A stretch of DNA of 64,000 bases, taken from contig NZ_HF570108.1 of NCBI RefSeq assembly GCF_000297395.2, forward strand, positions 5,182,636 through 5,246,635. The letters are read 5' to 3'. Source of the DNA: Micromonospora lupini str. Lupac 08. Lineage in GTDB: Bacteria > Actinomycetota > Actinomycetes > Mycobacteriales > Micromonosporaceae. Positions 8,100-15,273 of this stretch are shown here, piece by piece (position 1 is the first letter of the stretch; the number at the start of each line of letters is the position of its first letter). The translations under genes were made by a program, and so were the position numbers. The notes under the pieces were generated by a model. That model saw only the letters and a list, made by a program, of their open reading frames with translations, did no database searches and was not told where the DNA came from.

Positions 8100-9674
8100 G
8101 TGGACACCTCCCCGGCCCCGGCGCGCGGCCCCTCCCCCGACGCCACCCGCGCCGGCAACGCCCTCCGCACCGGCGGCCCCACCTCCGAAACCGACGGGCA
8201 CACGCCCGAGACGGACGACACCGACACCGACAGCGCCGGGCCCTCCCGGGCGAGCCGTCGTCGGCGTACGGTGCTGCTGCTGCTCGCCCTGACCGCCGTG
8301 ACGTCCGCGACGGCGCTTGTGGCAGGGCTGCTGAGCTGGGCTCCCGACCCGCCCACGCCGGCCCGGCCGCTGACCGTCACCGAGGCCGAGCGGCTGGCCG
8401 CCATGCGGGTCACCAACCTTCGGGACCTGCGCGCCGGCGTCCACGTCACGGCCGGCGCCGGTGCCTCCCGTACCGACCTGGTGGGCTGGGTGGACTGGTC
8501 GCGGCCCCTGCTCTACCTGGACGTCGGCGGGCCGGGGGCGGGTGCCGAGCGGGGCCTGTTGCAGAGCGCCGGCCCGGTGCTTGTCACCCGGCCGGACCCG
8601 GCGGCCGTGCCCACGCCGGCCGCGCCGCCCCTGGTGCCGCCGGCGGACCGCTGGCGGCTGCACCGCCTGACGCCCGGCGCGGGCCTGGCACCGGTCCTCG
8701 ACCTGCTCCTCGGCCTCGCCGCCGACCGTCCGGACCCGTCCCCGGCGATGGACGGCGGCGACGCCCGCTGGGTCGCCCGGGACGTGGTCGCGGCCGGGCC
8801 GGTCGACGTCCTGCAGGCGCCGCTGCCCGCCGTGACCCCGCCCACCCCTGCCCGCGCCGCGACGGCCGGCACGGCGGCGACCGGACCGGACGGGTCGACC
8901 CGCTACTGGCTCGACCGGGACGGCCGACTGCACAAACTGGTGACCCGGTTGCCCGGCGTCGGCCCGGTCACGGTCCTCCTCAACCGGATCGACCGTCCCA
9001 CCCTGCGCCCGGTCGACGCGCTCGGCGGCCGACCCGGGTTGCCGCGCGCCCTCACGGACGCGGAGCAGCGCCGGCTGGACCGGCTGCCCGCCCGGCTGCG
9101 CGGCCAGGGCGGTGCCACGCTGACGCTTACCGCACCGGTGGGCACGGACACCAACCTGCGGGGCGCCGGTTGGCTGAGCTGGGCCGCCCGCACGGCGTAC
9201 GTGGCGGTCGCCGACCTGGGCGTACCGGACCGTCGGACCCTGCTGCACCGCGACGCCGCCGGCCTGTCCCGGACGGACGTGCCGGCCGAGGCCGGCGGCG
9301 GTGGCGCGGCCGAGACCCCGGGTCGGCCCCCGTTTCCGGTCCCGGCCGGGTCGTGGCGGCCCACCCGGGCCCCCCGCGACGACCTCGACCTGCTGGTCGA
9401 CGCCGCGGTGGCCGCCGCCGGGCCGGTGGCACAGCGCGGCGCGGCCGTGCGGGTACGCGAGGACCTCGTCGCCGGACGGACCGTGGACGTCGTGGAGTTC
9501 CGCCCGGGCGACGCGCGCCTGCGCTACTGGATCGACCGGGACGGGTCGCTGCGCCGGGTGGAGCTGCACACCGGCCCCGGCGCGTGGGCGCAGGTCGACC
9601 TCAGCCCCGCCGTGGTGCCCCGCCTCGGCCCGCCACCGCGCGCCACCCCACCGAGCGGCGCGCCCCGGCGCTGA
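8100..9674 (+). CDS. Membrane-anchored extracytoplasmic protein, unknown function
   Basis: Not recognised as a known family. About 50 polar, Pro/Thr/Asp-rich residues precede a single hydrophobic helix (TVLLLLALTAVTSATALVAG) after an RRRR patch, then about 430 residues predicted outside the cell. The outer part contains two related modules ending in RYWLDRDGRLHKL and RYWIDRDGSLRRV, suggesting an internal duplication; a lipoprotein-carrier-like beta fold is possible but unproven. The start is uncertain: GTG at 8100 lacks a clear ribosome binding site and may be leaderless. The coding frame is supported by strong third-position GC bias. Confidence 0.65.
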   Translation: MDTSPAPARGPSPDATRAGNALRTGGPTSETDGHTPETDDTDTDSAGPSRASRRRRTVLLLLALTAVTSATALVAGLLSWAPDPPTPARPLTVTEAERLAAMRVTNLRDLRAGVHVTAGAGASRTDLVGWVDWSRPLLYLDVGGPGAGAERGLLQSAGPVLVTRPDPAAVPTPAAPPLVPPADRWRLHRLTPGAGLAPVLDLLLGLAADRPDPSPAMDGGDARWVARDVVAAGPVDVLQAPLPAVTPPTPARAATAGTAATGPDGSTRYWLDRDGRLHKLVTRLPGVGPVTVLLNRIDRPTLRPVDALGGRPGLPRALTDAEQRRLDRLPARLRGQGGATLTLTAPVGTDTNLRGAGWLSWAARTAYVAVADLGVPDRRTLLHRDAAGLSRTDVPAEAGGGGAAETPGRPPFPVPAGSWRPTRAPRDDLDLLVDAAVAAAGPVAQRGAAVRVREDLVAGRTVDVVEFRPGDARLRYWIDRDGSLRRVELHTGPGAWAQVDLSPAVVPRLGPPPRATPPSGAPRR

Positions 9675-9704
9675 CCACGCCTCCCCGCCCGGTGGGCAGG
9701 GCTG

Positions 9705-10889
9705 TCAGGGCCGCCAGCCGGTCCGCTCGGCCCACTGCTCGGCCCGCAGGTACTCCTCGTCGAACCAGGGATCGCGGGCCGTGCCGGAATCGCCGACGTG
9801 CGGCGCGGCGTCGACCAGATCCCGCTTGAACAGCAGGTACGCGGCCCGCTGATCCGGATCGGCGCGTAGGTGGTCACGCATGAGCAGCGCGTACCGCCAG
9901 CCGGGCGACCCGGCCTCCCGCACGTGCAGGCGTACCGGGCGCCCCGGGTCGGCGCTGCCGTGCAGCCGCTTCTCCCACCGACCTCGGTCGGCCGGGCGCG
10001 GATCGTCCCACCAGTGCCCCGGCACCCGGGGGAACCCCGCGTTCGCCAGCCGGTCGGCCAGCGGCCCGTCGGCGTCGGCGAGACGGGGCACGGCCACCTG
10101 CACGTCGATGACGTCGTCGGCGGCGAGCCCGGGCACCGCTGTCGCACCGATGTGGTCGATCCGCAGGTCCGCCGGCGCGAGTGCGTGACGGATCCGGGCG
10201 GCCAGCCGCGCGTACTGCTCGGGCCAGCTCGGATCGGCCTGCGCCCCGTCACCGCGGCCCAGCGCCGGCACGACACGCCGCTGCCGCAGGTTGTGCTCGT
10301 AGGGCTGCAGCCGCTGCCGCCACAGCGCGTCCACCGCGGCGTGCAACGCCACCAGACTTCCGTCGTTGGTAAGCACCACGTCCGCCGCCGCGCTCCGGCG
10401 GGCGTCGTCGGCCTGCGCGGCGATCCGCCGCTCGGCCTCCGCGCGGTCCATCCCCCGGTCGCGCGTCAGCCGCTCCAGCCGGGTCGGCACGGCCGTCTGC
10501 ACCACGACCACCAGGTGGTACGTCGGCGCGAGCCCCACCTCCACCAACAGCGGCACGTCGTTGACCACTATCGCGTCCGGTGCCGCCGCGGCGACCAACT
10601 CGGCCGTACGCGCGCGCACCCGAGGATGGGTGATCGCCTCCAGCCGACGACGCGCGGCCTCGTCGGAGAACACCACCGCGCCCAACGCGGCGCGATCCAG
10701 CGCGCCGTCGGCGTCCAGCACCTTCTCGGAGAAGGTGGCGACGATCTCCGCGAGCCCCTCGGTGCCCTGCGCGACGACCTCCCGGGCGACCTGGTCCGCA
10801 TCCACGAGCACCGCGCCCAACTCCACCAGCCGCGCGGCCACCGCGCTCTTGCCCGACCCGATCCCGCCGGTCAAACCCACCCTCAGCAC
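9705..10889 (-). CDS. coaE: Dephospho-CoA kinase fused to GrpB/UPF0157 domain
   Basis: Residues 1-200 are dephospho-CoA kinase, the last step of coenzyme A synthesis (ATP-dependent 3'-phosphorylation): P-loop GLTGGIGSGKS, VDADQVAREV, and ITHPRVRAR. Residues about 215-394 are a GrpB/UPF0157 domain, a nucleotidyltransferase-fold module: SWPEQYARLAARIRHAL, DHIGATAVPGL, and WRYALLMRDHLRADPDQR. The GrpB partner function is not known; the fusion suggests a link to CoA metabolism. GTG at 10889 gives the expected kinase N-terminus, though its ribosome binding site is weak. Total length (394) is about twice that of stand-alone CoaE. Confidence 0.93.
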   Translation of the reverse strand: MLRVGLTGGIGSGKSAVAARLVELGAVLVDADQVAREVVAQGTEGLAEIVATFSEKVLDADGALDRAALGAVVFSDEAARRRLEAITHPRVRARTAELVAAAAPDAIVVNDVPLLVEVGLAPTYHLVVVVQTAVPTRLERLTRDRGMDRAEAERRIAAQADDARRSAAADVVLTNDGSLVALHAAVDALWRQRLQPYEHNLRQRRVVPALGRGDGAQADPSWPEQYARLAARIRHALAPADLRIDHIGATAVPGLAADDVIDVQVAVPRLADADGPLADRLANAGFPRVPGHWWDDPRPADRGRWEKRLHGSADPGRPVRLHVREAGSPGWRYALLMRDHLRADPDQRAAYLLFKRDLVDAAPHVGDSGTARDPWFDEEYLRAEQWAERTGWRP

Positions 10890-10984
10890 CCGACCAGTCA
10901 ACCGGATCACGCGCCTCCCCGCCAAACCACCCCCGGTCCACGCCGGACGCCTACGCCGGGATGGCCCCGAGCCGCCCGCGCGGT

Positions 10985-11040
10985 CGCGGGGCGCGGGGCG
11001 CGGGCGCGGGGCGCGGGGCGCGGGGCGCGGGAGCGGGAGC
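10985..11040 (+). repeat. GCGCGGG-type heptamer tract
   Basis: Roughly seven to eight GCGCGGG/GCGGGGC units followed by two GGGAGC units lie between coaE and rpsA. It is pure G/C apart from two A residues, and G-quadruplex formation is possible on this strand. Confidence 0.8.
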
Positions 11041-11051
11041 GGGTATGGCGA

Positions 11052-11095
11052 GGGCCCCGCCCCCGGCGATCGGAAAGATCGCGGGGACGGGGCCC
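11052..11095 (-). terminator. rpsA terminator hairpin
   Basis: Long hairpin 16 bases beyond the rpsA stop. Arms read GGGCCCCG...CGATC and GATCG...CGGGGCCC with a 5-base loop (TTTCC on the minus strand) and small internal mismatches. It is by far the strongest structure nearby and fits termination of the highly expressed S1 transcript. Confidence 0.75.
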
Positions 11096-11111
11096 GTCGT
11101 CGTTCAGCGGG

Positions 11112-12611
11112 TCACTTGCCGCCGGCGAGCTTCTCCCGCAGAGCGGCGAGCGCCTCGTCGGTGGCCAGGGTGCCGGCCGGCTCCTCGGCCTGCCGGCTCG
11201 GGGCCGGGCTGGACGAGGAGGTGGTGCCGCCACTCGCGGCCGGAACGGCCGGAGTCGGGTTGGCAGCGGCCTCGGCGTCGGCGGCGCGAGAGGTCTGCAC
11301 CTGCTTGGTGTGGGCCTCCCAACGCTGACGGGCCTCGGCGTACTGGTTCTCCCAGGTCTCGCGCTGCTTGTCGTACCCCTCGAGCCACTCGCCCGTCTCC
11401 GGGTCGAAGCCCTCCGGGTAGATGTAGTTGCCCTCGGCGTCGTACGTCGCGGCCATGCCGTAGAGGGTCGGGTCGAAGTGCTCCTCGCCCTCGACGAAGC
11501 CCTCGTTGGCCTGCTTGAGCGACAGCGAGATCCGGCGGCGCTCGAGGTCGATGTCGATGACCTTGACCATGACCTCGGAGCCGACCTGGACGACCTGCTC
11601 CGGGATCTCCACGTGGCGCTCGGCCAGCTCGGAGATGTGGACCAGGCCCTCGATGCCGTCGTCGACCCGGACGAACGCACCGAACGGCACCAGCTTGGTG
11701 ACCTTACCCGGCACGATCTGCTGGATCGCGTGGGTGCGGGCGAACTGCCGCCACGGGTCCTCCTGCGTCGCCTTCAGCGACAGCGAGACGCGCTCGCGGT
11801 CCAGGTCGACGTCCAGGACCTCGACCTCGACCTCCTGGCCGACCTCGACGACCTCGGACGGGTGGTCGATGTGCTTCCAGGACAGCTCGGAGACGTGCAC
11901 CAGACCGTCGACGCCGCCGAGGTCCACGAAGGCGCCGAAGTTGACGATCGAGGACACGACGCCCTTGCGGACCTGGCCCTTCTGCAGCTTGTTGAGGAAC
12001 TCGGTGCGCACCTCGGACTGCGTCTGCTCCAGCCAGGCCCGGCGGGACAGAACCACGTTGTTGCGGTTCTTGTCCAGCTCGATGATCTTGGCCTCGAGCT
12101 CACGCCCGACGTACGGCTGCAGGTCGCGCACGCGCCGCATCTCGACCAGGGACGCGGGCAGGAAGCCGCGCAGCCCGATGTCGAGGATGAGGCCACCCTT
12201 GACCACCTCGATGACCGAGCCGCGGACGACACCGTCCTCGTCCTTGATCTTCTCGATCGTGCCCCAGGCCCGCTCGTACTGCGCCCGCTTCTTGGAGAGG
12301 ATCAGACGACCCTCCTTGTCCTCCTTCTGGAGGACCAGGGCCTCGATGTGGTCACCAACCGTCACAACCTCGGCGGGGTCCACGTCGTGCTTGATCGACA
12401 ACTCCCGAGAGGGGATGACACCCTCGGTCTTGTAGCCGATGTCGAGCAGGACCTCGTCCCGATCGACCTTGACGACGGTGCCTTCGACAATGTCGCCGTC
12501 GTTGAAGTACTTGATGGTCTCGTCGATCGCGGCGAGGAATGCCTCCTCGGAACCGAGATCGTCGTGGGTGACCCGGGTGGCGCTCGAGGGGGCCTCGATG
12601 CTGCTCGTCAT
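11112..12611 (-). CDS. rpsA: 30S ribosomal protein S1
   Basis: Ribosomal protein S1, which binds mRNA and promotes initiation. The 499-residue protein has four S1 RNA-binding repeats, beginning near residues 37 (GDIVEGTVVKVDRDEVLLDIG), 125, 208 (GQVRKGVVSSIVNFGAFVDLG) and 293 (GKVTKLVPFGAFVRVDDGIEG). An acidic tail rich in Ala/Pro/Ser ends in LREKLAGGK. The four-repeat form and length are typical of actinobacteria. ATG at 12611 begins MTSSIEAPSSATRV; further upstream in-frame codons are not conserved-looking. It is monocistronic, between coaE downstream and a long leader upstream. Confidence 0.97.
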   Translation of the reverse strand: MTSSIEAPSSATRVTHDDLGSEEAFLAAIDETIKYFNDGDIVEGTVVKVDRDEVLLDIGYKTEGVIPSRELSIKHDVDPAEVVTVGDHIEALVLQKEDKEGRLILSKKRAQYERAWGTIEKIKDEDGVVRGSVIEVVKGGLILDIGLRGFLPASLVEMRRVRDLQPYVGRELEAKIIELDKNRNNVVLSRRAWLEQTQSEVRTEFLNKLQKGQVRKGVVSSIVNFGAFVDLGGVDGLVHVSELSWKHIDHPSEVVEVGQEVEVEVLDVDLDRERVSLSLKATQEDPWRQFARTHAIQQIVPGKVTKLVPFGAFVRVDDGIEGLVHISELAERHVEIPEQVVQVGSEVMVKVIDIDLERRRISLSLKQANEGFVEGEEHFDPTLYGMAATYDAEGNYIYPEGFDPETGEWLEGYDKQRETWENQYAEARQRWEAHTKQVQTSRAADAEAAANPTPAVPAASGGTTSSSSPAPSRQAEEPAGTLATDEALAALREKLAGGK

Positions 12612-12788
12612 GTGGGCGGTTGCTCCGGTCGGATGGGTTGTCACAGCAGGCTGGTGTCGCAGTGACCTGTTCGCGCCAGCGGATCCGTCGCCGGGCACAC
12701 CGAACGATCACCTACTGGGATCATGATGTGCTCCGTCGACCGCGCACCTGCTCCCTGCCGAGACACACGATCCGCGAGCGCATCGTCT

Positions 12789-12819
12789 AGCCTACCGTGC
12801 GCATTACCACAGCGTGCAA
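12789..12819 (-). promoter_or_regulatory. Candidate rpsA promoter
   Basis: On the minus strand, TTGCAC (12,814-12,819) is followed 19 bases later by TAGGCT (12,789-12,794), an acceptable sigma-70-like pair. It would give a leader of about 170 bases before rpsA. Weakly supported. Confidence 0.4.
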
Positions 12820-12935
12820 GCCCTCCCGACTCGTCGCCGCCTGACGACCTGCGAAAGCCGAACAATCGCCCGGAAACGACCCCTCCTGTCTCGTACGTCA
12901 CAGAGGCCCCGGCAGCCACCTCCGGCCGCAACCGT

Positions 12936-13013
12936 TGATCGACTCGGTCTCCTGGAAACCGGCGTGTCCCGACGGCCCGGACACGGCGACTTCATGGAAA
13001 CCGAGTCGATCAG
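12936..13013. repeat. Nested inverted repeat, REP-like element
   Basis: Two arms of about 35 bases in opposite orientation. The left arm begins TGATCGACTCGGTCTCC and ends near GGCGTGTCC; the right arm, read in reverse, begins TGATCGACTCGGTTTCC and ends near GCCGTGTCC. Each arm also contains a smaller palindrome around GGTTTCC/GGAAACC. It lies between divergent rpsA and a methyltransferase gene, so it is not a simple convergent terminator. It resembles dispersed intergenic palindromes, but no second copy was found in this window. Confidence 0.7.
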
Positions 13014-13059
13014 CCCGCGCCGACGCCGGTAACGGACGACGGGGGCCTAGCGTGGGCGC

Positions 13060-13866
13060 GTGGATGACGACAGCCGGGTTACCCGGCGCCGGGTGGGTGA
13101 CGCCGAGGCCCGGCGGGCCAACCGCGGCTGGTGGGACACCGACGCGGACGACTACCAGGCCGAGCACGGGGGTTTCCTCGGCGACGTGGACTTCGTGTGG
13201 TGCCCGGAGGGGCTGCGGGAGGCCGACGCCCGCCTGCTCGGCGACGTGTCGGGGCGACGGGTGCTGGAGGTGGGTTGCGGCGCGGCCGCCGCCGCCCGCT
13301 GGCTCGCCACCCAGGGCGCGCGGCCGATCGCCTTCGACCTGTCCGCCGGCATGTTGCGGCACGCCGCACAGGCCGCCGACCGCACCGGGGTACGCGTACC
13401 GCTGGTGCAGGCCGACGCGCTCGCCCTGCCGTTCGCCGACCGTTCGTTCGACGTGGCCTGCACGGCGTTCGGCGCGATTCCCTTCGTGGACGACTCGGCC
13501 GCCCTGTTCGCCGAGGTGCACCGGGTGCTGCGCCCGGGCGGCCGGTGGGTGTTCTCCGTGACCCACCCGATGCGCTGGATCTTCCTCGACGATCCCGGCG
13601 AGGGCGGTCTGACGGCCGTGCACTCGTACTTCGACCGCTCCCCCTACGTCGAACAGGACGACGCCGGCGTCGCCACCTACGTCGAGCAGCACCGGACCCT
13701 CGGTGACCGCATCCGCGAACTGGTCGGCGCCGGGTTCCGGCTGCTGGACCTGGTGGAGCCAGAGTGGCCGGAGGGACACGAGGGGCTCTGGGGGCAGTGG
13801 AGCCCGCTGCGCGGACGACTGTTCCCCGGCACCGCCATCTTCGTCACCGAGAAGCCCGCCGGATGA
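13060..13866 (+). CDS. Class I SAM-dependent methyltransferase
   Basis: Rossmann-fold methyltransferase of 268 residues. Motif I is VLEVGCGAAAAAR near residue 68, with a following acidic residue in PIAFDLSAGML (motif II). VLRPGGRWVFS near 155 is the usual strand-4/5 region. The N-terminus (ANRGWWDTDADDYQAEHG) is characteristic of a widespread actinobacterial group of unknown substrate. The GTG start is only weakly supported by spacing, but upstream codons show no similarity. Substrate not predicted. Confidence 0.88.
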   Translation: MDDDSRVTRRRVGDAEARRANRGWWDTDADDYQAEHGGFLGDVDFVWCPEGLREADARLLGDVSGRRVLEVGCGAAAAARWLATQGARPIAFDLSAGMLRHAAQAADRTGVRVPLVQADALALPFADRSFDVACTAFGAIPFVDDSAALFAEVHRVLRPGGRWVFSVTHPMRWIFLDDPGEGGLTAVHSYFDRSPYVEQDDAGVATYVEQHRTLGDRIRELVGAGFRLLDLVEPEWPEGHEGLWGQWSPLRGRLFPGTAIFVTEKPAG

Positions 13867-13920
13867 ACACGTCGCACCTGAGGTGCGACCGGCGCGGGCG
13901 AGGTGGGCGTTGAAGCGCTC

Positions 13921-14523
13921 GTGACCACCGAGCCGACCGCGACACCACCTGGCCCCTGGCACCCGGATCCGATGCGGCAGCAGCGTGCCGACTACACGCT
14001 GGAGGACCTGCTCGCAATGCCGGACGACGCCCCCCGCGTCGAACTCGTCGACGGAGTCTTCCAGGTGATGCCCTTCCCCACCCTGGGTCATCAGGAATTG
14101 TCCAGCCTGCTCTGTTGGTGGCTACGGTCCCACGGACCGACGGGCCTTCGCGCCACCCAGGCCATCGGAGTCGAGCTCGGCCCCGACACGAGCCGACGGC
14201 CGGATGTTCTGCTGTGCCACGCGGACGTACCGTCCGATCGGTCCTCGTTGCGGCCGTCGGATGTCGTGCTCGCTGTGGAGATCGTCTCGCCGAGCACGCG
14301 GCGGATCGACAGGTTCGCGAAGCCCGGGGAGTACGCCGCCGCCGGCATCCCGTTCTACTGGCGGATCGAGCAGGACCCGGTGCACGTGTACGCGTACCGG
14401 ATCGGCGACCGGGTCGGGCCGGGCGGTCAGCGGCAGTACGAGCTGGTCGCCGACGGCGCCGACGTCATCGAGCTGGCCGAGCCGTTCGACATCAAGCTGC
14501 CCGTCGCCGAGATCACCCCGTAG
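13921..14523 (+). CDS. Uma2-family putative endonuclease (DUF820)
   Basis: PD-(D/E)XK-fold protein of the Uma2 family, common in cyanobacteria and actinobacteria and often multicopy; the biological role is not established. Visible pieces: YTLEDLLAMPDDAPRVELVDGVF at the N-terminus, RRPDVLLC with a probable metal-binding Asp, VLAVEIVSPST with the core Glu, then DRFAKPGEYAAAGIPFYWRIE. It could start at GTG 13921 or GTG 13903; the shorter is chosen because a GAAG-containing stretch precedes it. It is followed closely by two small stress-type genes. Confidence 0.85.
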   Translation: MTTEPTATPPGPWHPDPMRQQRADYTLEDLLAMPDDAPRVELVDGVFQVMPFPTLGHQELSSLLCWWLRSHGPTGLRATQAIGVELGPDTSRRPDVLLCHADVPSDRSSLRPSDVVLAVEIVSPSTRRIDRFAKPGEYAAAGIPFYWRIEQDPVHVYAYRIGDRVGPGGQRQYELVADGADVIELAEPFDIKLPVAEITP

Positions 14524-14559
14524 CCGTTTCGCCCCGGCAGTGCGGGGTAGCCGAGGGCC

Positions 14560-14778
14560 ATGGCCGAGCAGAGGTTCCACAAGGGCGACCATGTCTCCTG
14601 GTCGGCCCACGGCAGCCGCGCGTACGGCGTGGTGCAGGAGGAGATCACCGACCGGACGCGGATCCGCGGGCGGGCCGTGAACGCGGCCCCCGACGATCCG
14701 CAGTACCGGGTCCGCAGTGACGGTACGGGCCGCGACGTGGCCCACCGCCCCGAGGCGCTGCGTCATGAGCAGAGGTGA
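14560..14778 (+). CDS. DUF2945 (HVA1-type Tudor-like) small protein
   Basis: Seventy-two-residue basic protein matching the DUF2945/hypervirulence-associated Tudor-like family: FHKGDHVSWSAHGSRAYGVVQ, then a short beta-rich C-terminal half. The function is unknown. It overlaps the next gene by 14 bases, so the two are probably co-translated. Homologues often sit beside DUF3140 genes, which is the arrangement here. Confidence 0.8.
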   Translation: MAEQRFHKGDHVSWSAHGSRAYGVVQEEITDRTRIRGRAVNAAPDDPQYRVRSDGTGRDVAHRPEALRHEQR

Positions 14779-15115
14779 CGAGCAGGGCCGGGACACCTAC
14801 CGGGAGTTCACCGAGGCCGTGAACATGAAGCCCGGCGAGCTGTCGTCCTGGCTGGAGACCGACGAGTCGAAGCAGGTCGGGTGGCACAAGGGTGGCCGCT
14901 CCGGCGGCGGCGAGTCCGTCGGGCACGAATCCGGCAGGAAGATCATCAACCTGTTGCGCCGCAAGCGCGCCGACCTGTCCGAGGGCGACTACAAGCACAT
15001 GCGCAAGGTGGTCGGCTACGTACGCCGGCACATGGCCCAGCGCCCGTCCGGCGACGTCCGCGACACCAAGTGGCGCTGGTCCCTCATGAACTGGGGCCAC
15101 GACCCCCTGAAGTAG
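14765..15115 (+). CDS. DUF3140 family protein
   Basis: 116-residue protein of the DUF3140 family (YREFTEAVNMKPGELSSWLET, then ESVGHESGRKIINLLRRKR, then DYKHMRKVVGYVRRHMAQRP). The lysine/arginine richness and the SWLET...SxGHxSG pattern suggest nucleic-acid binding, which is an inference. The ATG lies inside the DUF2945 gene end. It is convergent with polA, with a strong bidirectional hairpin between them. Confidence 0.82.
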   Translation: MSRGDEQGRDTYREFTEAVNMKPGELSSWLETDESKQVGWHKGGRSGGGESVGHESGRKIINLLRRKRADLSEGDYKHMRKVVGYVRRHMAQRPSGDVRDTKWRWSLMNWGHDPLK

Positions 15116-15180
15116 CCACCCCAGCGCGATGCAAGATCACGCCCTCAGGGCGACGGCCGCGACCAGGGGTGACGGGTCGG

Positions 15181-15252
15181 GGTTCCGGGGCAGCCCGACC
15201 CGCGCAGGGATCAAGCCTGACCGCCCGGAGCGGGTCGGGCTGCCCCGGAACC
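15181..15252. terminator. Perfect 23-bp inverted repeat between DUF3140 gene and polA
   Basis: Left arm 15,181-15,203 (GGTTCCGGGGCAGCCCGACC plus CGC) is perfectly complementary to right arm 15,230-15,252, separated by 26 bases. It lies between two convergent genes, so it is most simply a bidirectional terminator, though the loop is long. Confidence 0.7.
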
Positions 15253-15273
15253 GCTCAAGAGCAACCAGCACAA

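Noticed and set aside
10985..11040. GC heptamer tract as a replication origin or regulator site
   Set aside because: Low-complexity slippage explains it; no DnaA boxes or iterons of defined sequence are present.
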